Both the position numbers and the translations under genes were made by a program. Below are positions 40,972 to 49,328 of a stretch of 64,000 bases of DNA, piece by piece. This DNA comes from Caballeronia sp. dw_276 (GTDB taxonomy: Bacteria > Pseudomonadota > Gammaproteobacteria > Burkholderiales > Burkholderiaceae). The DNA lies in NCBI RefSeq assembly GCF_018449635.1, contig NZ_JAAVUV010000005.1, positions 186,001-250,000 of the forward strand. Direction: 5' to 3'. Under the pieces are notes generated by a model. The model had not been told where the DNA came from and made no database searches. It was given only the letters and a program-made list of their open reading frames with translations. Within the stretch, counting starts at the first letter, position 1, and each line of letters starts with the position of its first letter.

Positions 40972-42177
40972 CTAAATCGCCTTGTTCGCCCTCAATCTTG
41001 CAATCTCGTCAGGATCATACCCGAGCGATTGCAGGACTTCATCGGTGTGTTCACCGAGTTGCGGCCCGAGCCAGCGCGTCTCGCCGGGCGTTTCCGAGAG
41101 CTTTGGAGTGACGTTGGGCAGAGGAATCTCGCGGCCGTCCTGCCACGGAAACCGCTGGATCATCTGGCGCGCGATGTACTGCGGATCGGTGAACATATCG
41201 GCGACGCTGTAGATGCGTCCTGCGGGGACATCGGCGGCGTTGAGCACGGCGAGGGCTTCGTCGATGGAACGCGTGCACAGCCACACGCGGATGGCATCAT
41301 CGATTTCCCGGGTGCGAGGCACCCGTCCGTCGTTCGATGCCAGCGCGGGATCGGTGCCCAGATCTTCACGGCCGATCGCCATCATCAGGCGCTTGAAAAT
41401 AGGATCACTGTTGCCCCCGATCACGATGCTGCCATCACGGCATGGATACGTATTCGAGGGCACGATCCCGGGCAGCGACGCGCCCGTGCGTTCGCGGATC
41501 ATGCCGTACACGCCGTATTCGGGCACCACGCTTTCCATCATGTTGAAGACGGCTTCATACAGGGCGACATCGACCACCTGCCCTTTTCCGCCGTTCGCTT
41601 GCCGGTGATGCAACGCCATCAGCGCGCCGATCACGCCGTGAAGCGCCGCAATGGAATCGCCGATGGAAATCCCGATGCGCGGCGGCGGCAAATCCGGGTA
41701 CCCCGTGATATGCCGCAATCCGCCCATGGATTCGGCGATCGCGCCAAACCCTGGCCGGTCGCGATACGGCCCGGTCTGCCCGTAACCGGACAGCCGCACC
41801 ATCACGAGTCCCGGGTTTTCAGCGGACAACACTTCATAACCGAGCCCGAGCTTCTCAAGTAATCCCGGCCGGAAATTCTCGACAACGACATCGGCTTCCA
41901 TGGCCAGCCGGCGGACAATCTCCTTGCCTTCCGGGGCTTTGAGGTTGATCGTCACCGATTTTTTGTTGCGTGCCTGGACGGCCCACCATAGCGATGTTCC
42001 GCCCACTTCCGGATAAAGTTTGCGCCATTTGCGCAACGGATCGCCGCCGTTCGGATCTTCAATCTTGATGACGTCGGCGCCGAACTCGCCCATGAAGCGC
42101 GAGGCGAACGGCCCGGCGATCAGCGTGCCGAGTTCGAGCACCTTGACGCCGGCAAGCGGTCCCGAGGATGCACTCAT
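40972..42177 (-). CDS. CaiB/BaiF-family class III CoA-transferase
   Basis: Class III CoA-transferases move CoA between carboxylic acids such as carnitine, oxalate, succinate or benzylsuccinate. The 401-residue protein has the start VKVLELGTLIAGPFASRFMGEFGADVIK-like region and the segment GISIGDSIAALHG, in which Asp174 is the predicted catalytic residue. The acceptor and donor cannot be determined. It lies directly upstream of a binding-protein-dependent ABC transporter on the same strand, so the substrate may be imported by it. It starts at an ATG at 42177. Confidence 0.9.
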   Translation of the reverse strand: MSASSGPLAGVKVLELGTLIAGPFASRFMGEFGADVIKIEDPNGGDPLRKWRKLYPEVGGTSLWWAVQARNKKSVTINLKAPEGKEIVRRLAMEADVVVENFRPGLLEKLGLGYEVLSAENPGLVMVRLSGYGQTGPYRDRPGFGAIAESMGGLRHITGYPDLPPPRIGISIGDSIAALHGVIGALMALHHRQANGGKGQVVDVALYEAVFNMMESVVPEYGVYGMIRERTGASLPGIVPSNTYPCRDGSIVIGGNSDPIFKRLMMAIGREDLGTDPALASNDGRVPRTREIDDAIRVWLCTRSIDEALAVLNAADVPAGRIYSVADMFTDPQYIARQMIQRFPWQDGREIPLPNVTPKLSETPGETRWLGPQLGEHTDEVLQSLGYDPDEIARLRANKAI

Positions 42178-42231
42178 GGTGTCTCCTGCATTGTTGTTGT
42201 GAATGGCGAAGTCGGCCGGCTTATGAATCGC

Positions 42232-42456
42232 TCAAAGCGGAATTTCGAGCGCCTGGAAGCGCGGCGAACCGTCCGCGAGCGTATCGTTGAAGATCGCGGC
42301 CGGGCGTACCCACAACCCGTGGTCATGCGGCCACAAATGCTCGTAGACGATCATGGATTCTTCGGTTTCCGAATGCCGCGCCACGCCGATCACGCGATAC
42401 AACCCACCCTTGTAATGACGATGCGTGGCGAGCGCCAATGCTTCTGCTTCGGTCAT
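42232..42456 (-). CDS. DUF1653 family protein
   Basis: This 74-residue protein fits DUF1653: HYKGGLYRVIGVARHSETEE, then YEHLWPHDHGLWVRPAAIFNDT. Members are small beta-rich proteins of unknown function, often fused or adjacent to other enzymes. It lies between recR (18 bases) and the CoA-transferase gene, all on the minus strand. It may be cotranscribed with recR. No function can be given. Confidence 0.8.
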   Translation of the reverse strand: MTEAEALALATHRHYKGGLYRVIGVARHSETEESMIVYEHLWPHDHGLWVRPAAIFNDTLADGSPRFQALEIPL

Positions 42457-42474
42457 GTTGTATATCCCTCGGAT

Positions 42475-43071
42475 CTATACCGAACGCCGATCCAGCATCG
42501 CGCGTGCGATCGTGCCTGCATCGACGTATTCGAGTTCGCCGCCCACCGGCACCCCGCGCGCAAGACGCGTCACCTTCAGGCCCTTGGATTTCAGCGTCTG
42601 CGCGAGGTAATGCGCGGTCGCTTCGCCCTCGTTCGTGAAGTTAGTGGCAAGCACGATTTCCTTCACGATACCGTCGGTGGCCCGCTGGATCAGACGGTCG
42701 AAGTGAATTTCCTTCGGCCCGATACCATCGAGCGGACTCAGCCGTCCCATCAGCACGAAGTACAGGCCCCTGTATGTCAGCGTCTGCTCCAGCATGATCT
42801 GGTCGGCCGGTGTTTCAACCACGCAAAGCAGTTCGGCGTCGCGCTCGGGATCGCTGCAGACTTCGCAGATCGCAGCCTCGGTGAACGTGTTGCATTTTTC
42901 GCAGTGCTGCAGATGCTCGGTCGCGAACATCAGCGACCGGCCGAGCTTTTCAGCACCGGGGCGGTCATGCTGCATCAGGTGATAGGCCATGCGCTGCGCC
43001 GACTTGGGACCCACGCCCGGCAGAGCGCGCAGCGCTTCGACGAGCGCCGACAAGGCGGAAGGTTGTTTCAT
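42475..43071 (-). CDS. recR: Recombination protein RecR
   Basis: RecR works with RecF and RecO to load RecA at gaps. The 198-residue protein has a helix-hairpin-helix ([16 protein letters not shown]), a C4 zinc finger (Cys57, 60, 69, 72) and a Toprim domain ([14 protein letters not shown], then the [20 protein letters not shown] segment). Length and motifs are standard. It starts at an ATG at 43071, 37 bases after ybaB, in the conserved order dnaX-ybaB-recR. Confidence 0.97.
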   Translation of the reverse strand: MKQPSALSALVEALRALPGVGPKSAQRMAYHLMQHDRPGAEKLGRSLMFATEHLQHCEKCNTFTEAAICEVCSDPERDAELLCVVETPADQIMLEQTLTYRGLYFVLMGRLSPLDGIGPKEIHFDRLIQRATDGIVKEIVLATNFTNEGEATAHYLAQTLKSKGLKVTRLARGVPVGGELEYVDAGTIARAMLDRRSV

Positions 43072-43108
43072 GCGCGGTGGCCGTTGCTCTGAAAGTGGAT
43101 GTGCTGGC

Positions 43109-43435
43109 TTAGAACGGCAGCTTGAAACCCGGCGGCATTGGCATGCCGGCGGTCATGCCGCTCATCTTTTGTTGCGTGGTGGCTTCGGCCTTGCGCACGG
43201 CGTCGTTGAACGCGGCGGCAACGAGGTCTTCAAGCATGTCTTTATCGTCGGCGAGCAGGCTCGGATCGATCACGACGCGGCGCACGTCGTTCTTGCAGGT
43301 CATCGTTACCTTCACGAGGCCCGCGCCCGACTGCCCTTCCACTTCGATGAGCGCCAGTTCATCCTGCGCCTTCTTCATGTTGTCCTGCATTTGCTGCGCT
43401 TGTTTCATCAAGCCGGCGAGTTGGTTCTTCATCAT
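43109..43435 (-). CDS. ybaB: Nucleoid-associated protein YbaB/EbfC
   Basis: YbaB/EbfC is a small dimeric DNA-binding protein. The 108-residue form begins [20 protein letters not shown], has the GxGxV-like segment ([16 protein letters not shown]) and ends with a Met/Pro-rich tail. The open frame extends upstream, but the ATG at 43435 (or 43432) fits the family. It lies between dnaX and recR, as is usual. Confidence 0.94.
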   Translation of the reverse strand: MMKNQLAGLMKQAQQMQDNMKKAQDELALIEVEGQSGAGLVKVTMTCKNDVRRVVIDPSLLADDKDMLEDLVAAAFNDAVRKAEATTQQKMSGMTAGMPMPPGFKLPF

Positions 43436-43567
43436 GATCGGGCTCCTTGGGGGAAAGGGGTAGAAAATTGGATGTGCGCTGCGTGGCTCGCGTTCGTTCA
43501 GGCCCGCGACAGCAATGAATATGCGCATCGAGGCGCTTTAAACAGTGTTTCGATGTTCTTTAAAAAC

Positions 43568-46081
43568 TCAATTTGCCGATGCTGCATTTTGGCCACCGCC
43601 CTGCGCGCCGCTGCCGTTCTCCGGCGCGATCGGCTTGATGGATCCCTGCACGATACTCGCGCCGAAATCGCGGATCAGCGATTGCACGAACGGATTTTGC
43701 GTGATTTCCTTTTCTGCCTGCTGCTGGCGCTCGGCGCGAAGAGCGGTGTCGACAGCCGCAGCCGTGCGGCGTGCGGCCCCAACGCTCACGATCACTTCGA
43801 GCGGCCGACCGAGCTTGTCGATCAACGCCGCTTTCAATTTGGCGACCTGTGCGCTTTCAGCGTATTGCGGCACGGGCACGACCAGCGTGATCGATGCAAC
43901 GTCGCATGCGGTCAGCTCGCTGTTGAACGCGAGCTGATAAGCAATGCCCTTCAACGGCAAGTCCACGGCAAGCGCCGGCCAGTCGCCGGAGACACCGATG
44001 GCGTCAAGAGGCACGGCCGGTGGCAGCGGACCGGCATCGGCCTTGGCTGCAGGCTTGGTGACGGGCTGCGAACCGGATGTGTCGTTGAAGCCCACGTCGT
44101 CGGGGCCGCTTTCGAACGAGGGCACAAAGCCGTCGTCGGAGGCCATGAAATAAGCATCGTCCGATGACGCCGGATGGTAATCATCTAGCGGAATTTCTTC
44201 CCACGGAGGGACGGCACTGCCGTTGTTCGCGCCAACGCGGGCGGCCGCGGCGGGACGGGCATCGCTCGCGGCCGCGTTTTGCACGGGCGGCGCTGCAGGA
44301 CGACGCGGCGCCGGAACCTGTACGACTGGCGCAGCCTTTGTCATGACGGGCTTGCGCGCTGGTTCGGCCGGACGCGTTCCCCTATCCGACGACACCCGCA
44401 TGCCGGCGCTGCGCAACACGTCGAGCGCCGCACTCGCGCCACCTGGCGCTCGCGGCGAGCCGATCGACGAACCCTTTGGCGGATTTTCCACCAGAGTACC
44501 CGGGGTTGATTCTGCTGCCGTACGCTCTGCGAGTTCATGAGCGGCGGCGGCTATTGGCGCGGGCGCCGACTCGGGCTCGGAAATCCCAGCAGCAGGTTCA
44601 TGATCCGCCGAAACTTCTGGCTCCGCGGTCGGCGGCAAAAAGGTATCGACGGAAGTTTGCGCATCTACGCCCTGCTTGCCCGGCGCATCGTCACCAGCCG
44701 CACTGGCTGGCAGAGCGCCGGAGGCATCGGCCAAACTGCCCTCGATATCTTTTTCAGCCAAGCAATCTTCTGCCGCGGCCGGATTGCCGATATCAGCCTG
44801 AATGGATTCGCCGGATCCTACCGGCTGATCCGCTCGATCCGGCTGCGGCGCAGCGGCCACTTCCGGCGTCACGTCCGCGACAGCGCGAACGCTGCCGGCC
44901 GTCACTGCGCCAAGCGCCCGCGTGCTTGCAGCGTTCACGCCGGTTCCGGCAGCCTTCACACGCGCGCCGCCACCACCCCCTCCGCCCGGACCACCACCCG
45001 CAGGTTCAAACGCGAGCATCCGCAGCAGGGTCATCGTGAACCCGGCGTATTCATCAGGCGCGAGACCCAACTCGCCACGCCCGATGGTCGCGATCTGATA
45101 AAACAATTGCACGTGCTCGGCGCTGAGCGCATCGGCGAAACGACGGATATCGCCAGCCTCCGGCCATTCGTCGAGCACCGATGCCGGCGCGAACTGCGCC
45201 CACGCCACTTTGTGCAGCAGTCCGGCGAGATCCTGCAACGCCGTGGAAAAAGACAAGCTTCGCAACGCCATTTCGTCCGCGATCGCCAGCACGCCCGGCC
45301 CGTCGCCCGCTGCCAGTGTATCGAGCAAACGGATCAGGTAACTTTGATCGAGCGCGCCGAGCATGCCGCGCACGGCTTCTTCGGTGACCTGATTCGCCGA
45401 ATACGCGATGGCCTGATCGGTGAGAGACAGCGCGTCGCGCATGCTGCCGTCCGCCGCACGCGACAACAATCGCAACGCCTGCGGCTCGTAAGGAATTTTC
45501 TCCTCGCCAAGCACGTGTTCCAGATGCCCGACGATATGCCCCGCCGGCATCTGCTTCAGGTTGAACTGAAGACAGCGCGAAAGCACGGTGACTGGAATCT
45601 TCTGTGGATCCGTAGTGGCAAGAATGAACTTGACGTGTGCGGGCGGCTCTTCCAGCGTCTTCAACATGGCGTTGAACGCGTGGTTCGTGAGCATGTGCAC
45701 TTCATCGATCATGTAGACCTTGAAACGCGCATCGACCGGGGCGTAGACCGCGCGTTCGAGCAGCGCCGCCATCTCGTCCACACCGCGGTTACTTGCCGCA
45801 TCCATTTCCACATAATCGACGAAACGCCCTTCGTCGATTTCCTTGCACGCCCGGCAAACGCCGCAAGGCGTCGATGTCACGCCGGTCTCGCAGTTAAGCG
45901 CCTTCGCGAAGATACGCGACAGCGTTGTCTTGCCAACACCGCGCGTTCCCGTGAACAAATAAGCGTGATGCAGCCGCCCGCCGTCGAGCGCGTGTGTGAG
46001 CGCGCGAACGACGTGCTCCTGGCCGACGAGCGAGGCAAAGGATTTGGGGCGCCACTTGCGTGCGAGAACTTGATAGGTCAT
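43568..46081 (-). CDS. dnaX: DNA polymerase III gamma/tau subunit
   Basis: DnaX is the clamp-loader ATPase that joins the replicase. The 837 residues comprise the AAA+ domain with P-loop GTRGVGKTT (45-53), zinc finger (Cys64, 73, 76, 79) and DEVHML, then domain III to about residue 365, a poly-Gly segment, a long Ala/Pro/Glu-rich disordered linker (about 380-680) and a tau-specific C-terminal domain. It is longer than E. coli tau (643). I saw no A-rich slippery sequence that would give a short gamma form. It starts at an ATG at 46081 and follows the SRP RNA by about 220 bases. Confidence 0.95.
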   Translation of the reverse strand: MTYQVLARKWRPKSFASLVGQEHVVRALTHALDGGRLHHAYLFTGTRGVGKTTLSRIFAKALNCETGVTSTPCGVCRACKEIDEGRFVDYVEMDAASNRGVDEMAALLERAVYAPVDARFKVYMIDEVHMLTNHAFNAMLKTLEEPPAHVKFILATTDPQKIPVTVLSRCLQFNLKQMPAGHIVGHLEHVLGEEKIPYEPQALRLLSRAADGSMRDALSLTDQAIAYSANQVTEEAVRGMLGALDQSYLIRLLDTLAAGDGPGVLAIADEMALRSLSFSTALQDLAGLLHKVAWAQFAPASVLDEWPEAGDIRRFADALSAEHVQLFYQIATIGRGELGLAPDEYAGFTMTLLRMLAFEPAGGGPGGGGGGGARVKAAGTGVNAASTRALGAVTAGSVRAVADVTPEVAAAPQPDRADQPVGSGESIQADIGNPAAAEDCLAEKDIEGSLADASGALPASAAGDDAPGKQGVDAQTSVDTFLPPTAEPEVSADHEPAAGISEPESAPAPIAAAAHELAERTAAESTPGTLVENPPKGSSIGSPRAPGGASAALDVLRSAGMRVSSDRGTRPAEPARKPVMTKAAPVVQVPAPRRPAAPPVQNAAASDARPAAAARVGANNGSAVPPWEEIPLDDYHPASSDDAYFMASDDGFVPSFESGPDDVGFNDTSGSQPVTKPAAKADAGPLPPAVPLDAIGVSGDWPALAVDLPLKGIAYQLAFNSELTACDVASITLVVPVPQYAESAQVAKLKAALIDKLGRPLEVIVSVGAARRTAAAVDTALRAERQQQAEKEITQNPFVQSLIRDFGASIVQGSIKPIAPENGSGAQGGGQNAASAN

Positions 46082-46300
46082 GCCGAAATTGTATCAGCAA
46101 CGTCAAGAGCCAAAGCGTTTCCCAAAGGGCGATGGCGCGTGCCGGCAAGGCATTCGGCGCGATCCGCGATGCGCACTGAGATGCGACCGGGCCGCGATGC
46201 ATTCGAACCAAATGGGGGAGGCAAATAACTGCAGCGAAAAACGCTGGGGAATCAGGCAGAGGTAAAACGAGGCGACGAAACGCAGGAGATAAAGCGAAGG

Positions 46301-46397
46301 TGACGAGCCCGACCCTCGGCACTGGTAGAAAACGGCTGTGGCTGCTTCGTTCCCGACCTGACCAGGTTGACCGCGCCACCATGCGAGGAGGCCCGTC
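46301..46397 (-). ncRNA. ffs: Signal recognition particle RNA (4.5S RNA)
   Basis: On the minus strand the sequence GGTCAGGTCGGGAACGAAGC, followed by AGCC, matches the conserved apical loop of the small bacterial SRP RNA (E. coli GGTCAGGTCCGGAAGGAAGC). Flanking arms (GGGCCTCCTCGC and GCCGAGGGTCGGGCTC) can pair into the long stem. The RNA binds Ffh and targets membrane proteins. A -10-like TATGAT at 46410-46405 places the 5' end near 46397; the 3' end is approximate. It sits upstream of dnaX in the same orientation. Confidence 0.88.
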
Positions 46398-46769
46398 ACG
46401 CAGAATCATATCAGACATGATACGCATTGCGCACCCCCGCTTTCGCTCAGGCTCGCATTCACGCTAATACCGTTTGGCTCATTGACGCCTTCGTCCGCGC
46501 AGAAAAACCGGCCCGCAGATCTTGAAAAAGGCGTGTCCGGGCACATCCTATCGGTACCCGGCAACAGATAGCAAAGTAGGCTAAGATGACACTCTGAAGC
46601 AGCGGTTAAACACCGTGTCGCGGGCGAAAGCGGCTGATCCGGCAACGGCTCCGCGCCCACCCAAGCGAGCGGTTCTACACCCCGCGGCGCGGGCAAACAA
46701 TTTCCTTGTTTTGGTGTATCGTGGCGAGCATTCAAACGCGGGCCTCGAATTCATAGAGGTATCTACATA
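46398..46769. other. Intergenic region between the SRP RNA and trxA
   Basis: These 372 bases separate two divergent units. Apart from the -10 candidate of the SRP RNA at 46405-46410 and an AGAGGT ribosome-binding site before trxA, I see no gene, and no clear trxA promoter. An open frame on the minus strand has no recognisable protein features. Confidence 0.5.
46405..46410 (-). promoter_or_regulatory. Candidate -10 element of the SRP RNA gene
   Basis: TATGAT on the minus strand ends about 7 bases before the expected RNA 5' end. The -35 candidate 17 bases upstream (TGCGCA) is weak. Confidence 0.35.
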
Positions 46770-47096
46770 ATGAGCGAATCGATCAAACATATTAGCGACG
46801 CATCCTTTGACCAGGACGTCACGAAGTCGGATAAACCCGTTCTGCTCGATTTCTGGGCTGAATGGTGCGGTCCCTGCAAGATGATTGCGCCCATCCTCGA
46901 CGAAGTCGCCAAGGATTACGGCGACCGCCTGCAAATCGCGAAGATCAACGTGGACGAACACCAATCCACGCCCGTGAAGTTCGGAGTGCGCGGCATCCCC
47001 ACGCTGATCCTGTTCAAGAACGGTGCAGTTGCCGCGCAGAAGGTTGGCGCCTTGTCGAAATCGCAACTGACTGCATTTCTCGACAGCAACCTCTGA
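46770..47096 (+). CDS. trxA: Thioredoxin 1
   Basis: This 108-residue cytoplasmic thioredoxin reduces protein disulfides. The active site is WCGPCK (32-37) and the cis-Pro loop is RGIPTL. Length and sequence are standard. The ATG at 46770 follows an AGAGGT ribosome-binding site. It precedes rho with a 321-base gap that holds two hairpins, the usual trxA-rho order. Confidence 0.98.
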   Translation: MSESIKHISDASFDQDVTKSDKPVLLDFWAEWCGPCKMIAPILDEVAKDYGDRLQIAKINVDEHQSTPVKFGVRGIPTLILFKNGAVAAQKVGALSKSQLTAFLDSNL

Positions 47097-47417
47097 TATT
47101 GGATTCGGCGCGCCAGTGCAGGCTACCTGCACGGCGTCCGGACCCAATGACAAGTTTGTACGGATGTACCGCCTGGCGCCCGCGCCAGGCCTAACAAATA
47201 AAAGCAATTCCCTGCACCTGTGAGATTCCCGCAGAATGTTGTGCGACCACAACATGAGTGAATTCCGCTGCCACCAAGCCTTTTCGAGGCTCCGTCGGCA
47301 TGTGCTATGCTAGAATCCTAAGACTGCAAGACCAAGACGGTTTAGGTCCTTGAGCGTTCAGCTCACTTCTCCTCCCAAATTCTCTGTTGCACCTCTTCTC
47401 CCTGGCGGGAAATCCGT
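47097..47417 (+). other. trxA-rho intergenic region and rho leader
   Basis: No gene is present. Two perfect hairpins are visible: GTGCAGG/CCTGCAC (47116-47122 with 47126-47132) and GCCTGGCG/CGCCAGGC (47171-47178 with 47183-47190), neither followed by a T-run. A promoter candidate is at 47303-47311, and the last 100 bases are C/T-rich, as expected for a rho leader that could load Rho itself. Confidence 0.5.
47303..47311 (+). promoter_or_regulatory. Candidate extended -10 promoter of rho
   Basis: TGCTATGCT fits an extended -10 (TGn plus TATGCT at 47306-47311). The -35 region (TTTTCG) is poor. Transcription would begin near 47318, giving a leader of about 100 bases before the ATG at 47418. Confidence 0.4.
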
Positions 47418-48683
47418 ATGCATTTATCCGAGCTCAAGTCTCAGCACGTCTCCGCATTGATCGAAATGGCCAATGGCCTGGAGATCGAAAACGCCAATCG
47501 CCTGCGCAAGCAGGAATTGATGTTCGCGATTCTTAAAAAGCGCGCCAAGACTGGCGACACGATTTTCGGGGACGGCACGCTCGAAGTTTTGCCGGACGGC
47601 TTCGGCTTCCTCCGTTCCCCTGAGACTTCATATCTCGCCAGCACGGACGATATCTACATCAGCCCGTCGCAGATCCGCCGCTTCAATCTGCATACCGGCG
47701 ACACCATCGAAGGTGAAGTGCGTACGCCGAAAGACGGCGAGCGTTACTTTGCACTGGTCAAGGTGGACAAGGTCAACGGCCAGGCGCCGGAAGCCTCGAA
47801 ACACAAGATCATGTTCGAGAACCTGACGCCGCTCCACCCGAACAAGCCGCTGCCGCTCGAGCGCGAAATGCGCGGGGAAGAGAACGTGACGGGCCGGATC
47901 ATCGACATGATCTCGCCTATTGGCAAGGGTCAGCGCGGCTTGCTTGTGGCATCGCCGAAATCCGGCAAGACCGTGATGCTGCAGCACATTGCGCACGCCA
48001 TCAAATCGAATCATCCGGATATCGTGCTGTTCGTGTTGCTGATCGACGAACGCCCGGAAGAAGTGACGGAAATGCAGCGCTCGGTGGTGGGCGAAGTGAT
48101 CGCCTCCACCTTCGACGAACCCGCCGCGCGCCACGTGCAAGTCGCGGAAATGGTGATCGAAAAGGCCAAGCGCCTGGTCGAAATGAAGCACGACGTCGTG
48201 ATTCTGCTCGACTCCATCACGCGTCTCGCGCGCGCCTACAACACGGTCGTGCCGGCTTCGGGCAAGGTGCTGACCGGCGGTGTAGACGCAAACGCGCTGC
48301 AACGTCCGAAGCGTTTCTTTGGCGCGGCACGGAATATCGAGGAAGGCGGGTCGCTGACCATTATCGGTACGGCACTGATTGAAACCGGCAGCCGCATGGA
48401 CGACGTGATCTACGAAGAGTTCAAGGGCACCGGCAACATGGAAGTGCATCTGGAACGCCGCCTTGCTGAAAAGCGCGTGTATCCGTCGATCAACCTGAAC
48501 AAGTCGGGCACGCGCCGCGAAGAATTGCTCATCAAGCCGGATCTGTTGCAAAAGGTCTGGGTGCTGCGCAAGTTCATTCATGACATGGACGAAGTCGAAT
48601 CAATGGAATTCCTGCTCGACAAGATTCGCCAGACCAAGAACAACGCTGAATTCTTCGATCTGATGCGCCGCGGCGGTAGCTGA
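47418..48683 (+). CDS. rho: Transcription termination factor Rho
   Basis: Rho is the hexameric RNA helicase that ends transcription of unstructured RNA. The 421-residue protein has the N-terminal Rho domain, the cold-shock-like RNA-binding domain ([30 protein letters not shown]), the P-loop [10 protein letters not shown] and Walker B region ([16 protein letters not shown]). The R-loop and C-terminus are normal. It starts at an ATG at 47418 and ends at a strong terminator. Confidence 0.98.
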   Translation: MHLSELKSQHVSALIEMANGLEIENANRLRKQELMFAILKKRAKTGDTIFGDGTLEVLPDGFGFLRSPETSYLASTDDIYISPSQIRRFNLHTGDTIEGEVRTPKDGERYFALVKVDKVNGQAPEASKHKIMFENLTPLHPNKPLPLEREMRGEENVTGRIIDMISPIGKGQRGLLVASPKSGKTVMLQHIAHAIKSNHPDIVLFVLLIDERPEEVTEMQRSVVGEVIASTFDEPAARHVQVAEMVIEKAKRLVEMKHDVVILLDSITRLARAYNTVVPASGKVLTGGVDANALQRPKRFFGAARNIEEGGSLTIIGTALIETGSRMDDVIYEEFKGTGNMEVHLERRLAEKRVYPSINLNKSGTRREELLIKPDLLQKVWVLRKFIHDMDEVESMEFLLDKIRQTKNNAEFFDLMRRGGS

Positions 48684-48710
48684 GCCCCGACGCTTAAGAA
48701 GAAACATGAA

Positions 48711-48742
48711 AAGCCGCCCGCAATTCGCGGGCGGCTTTTTTT
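48711..48742 (+). terminator. Rho-independent terminator after rho
   Basis: An 11-base-pair stem AAGCCGCCCGC / GCGGGCGGCTT (48711-48721 with 48727-48737), a five-base loop and seven T follow the rho stop by about 30 bases. Confidence 0.93.
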
Positions 48743-48766
48743 CGTTCATCGAAACCATCGAAGCGA

Positions 48767-48805
48767 TTGTCAACGTGAACGTTCACGTCCATGTTGACCT
48801 ATAAT
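48767..48805 (+). promoter_or_regulatory. merR promoter with nested inverted-repeat operator
   Basis: A perfect TATAAT (48800-48805) lies 44 bases before the merR ATG. Just upstream is a perfect 16-base palindrome ACGTGAACGTTCACGT (48773-48788), itself flanked by GTCAAC (48769-48774) and GTTGAC (48793-48798) as an outer inverted repeat. With a 19-base spacer, as in MerR-type promoters, the -35 would be GTGAAC (48775-48780). The repeats are well placed for binding by the MerR protein encoded next. Confidence 0.65.
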
Positions 48806-48848
48806 TTGCGGACGCCAACTTCTGCCGAAACCAAAGCCGACTGACGCC

Positions 48849-49328
48849 ATGTCCGACGAACTCCTGACCGTGCGCGACGCTGCCGAGCGCCTGGGCGTCA
48901 CGCCTCGCACACTCAAATACTACGAAGAGCGCGGTTTGGTCGTACCAAGCCGGAGCGAAGGACGATATCGGCTGTACGACACGGCCGATCTCGAACGCTT
49001 CGGGCGCATTCTCCGGCTGCGCTCGCTCGGGTTTTCGCTGCATGGAATTGTGGAGATGCTCAAGCGCCCGCTTGAAAAGACCGAGGCCGGCAAGAACCGT
49101 TATTCGCCGGATTCATTGGCGGAGATCAAAAATGGCTTGCAGCAGCAGCTCGATGCCATCGATTCCCGCATCGAAAACGTGCGCCGCGAGTTGAAAGAAG
49201 CGCAGACCGTGCGGGCGGAGCTCAGACTCGATCTGGATTATGTGGAAGCGCGCCTTGCCGGCCAGCCCGCCGACGCCCTCCTCGAACGGCAATCAAGAAC
49301 CCGAGCGAAACCGGGGAGCAAAAAGTAA
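48849..49328 (+). CDS. MerR-family transcriptional regulator
   Basis: This 159-residue regulator has the MerR winged helix-turn-helix at the N-terminus (VRDAAERLGVTPRTLKYYEERGLV, with the usual YYE signature), then a long coiled-coil dimerisation helix (about 85-125). It has no cysteine metal-binding site, so it likely senses an organic ligand. The stop overlaps the MFS transporter start (TAATG), so the two are one operon. It probably controls its own promoter with the inverted repeats at 48,767-48,805. The inducer is unknown. Confidence 0.9.
   Translation: MSDELLTVRDAAERLGVTPRTLKYYEERGLVVPSRSEGRYRLYDTADLERFGRILRLRSLGFSLHGIVEMLKRPLEKTEAGKNRYSPDSLAEIKNGLQQQLDAIDSRIENVRRELKEAQTVRAELRLDLDYVEARLAGQPADALLERQSRTRAKPGSKK

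Noticed and set aside
38467..41862. 1131-residue open frame on the plus strand across the ABC and CoA-transferase genes
   Set aside because: Overlaps four genes with clear motifs on the other strand. Its length reflects high GC at third codon positions.
44537..46228. 563-residue open frame on the plus strand opposite dnaX
   Set aside because: Antisense to dnaX; no domain or sensible composition.
46406..46735. 109-residue frame on the minus strand between the SRP RNA and trxA
   Set aside because: No ribosome-binding site or recognisable features, and it would cross the SRP RNA promoter region.
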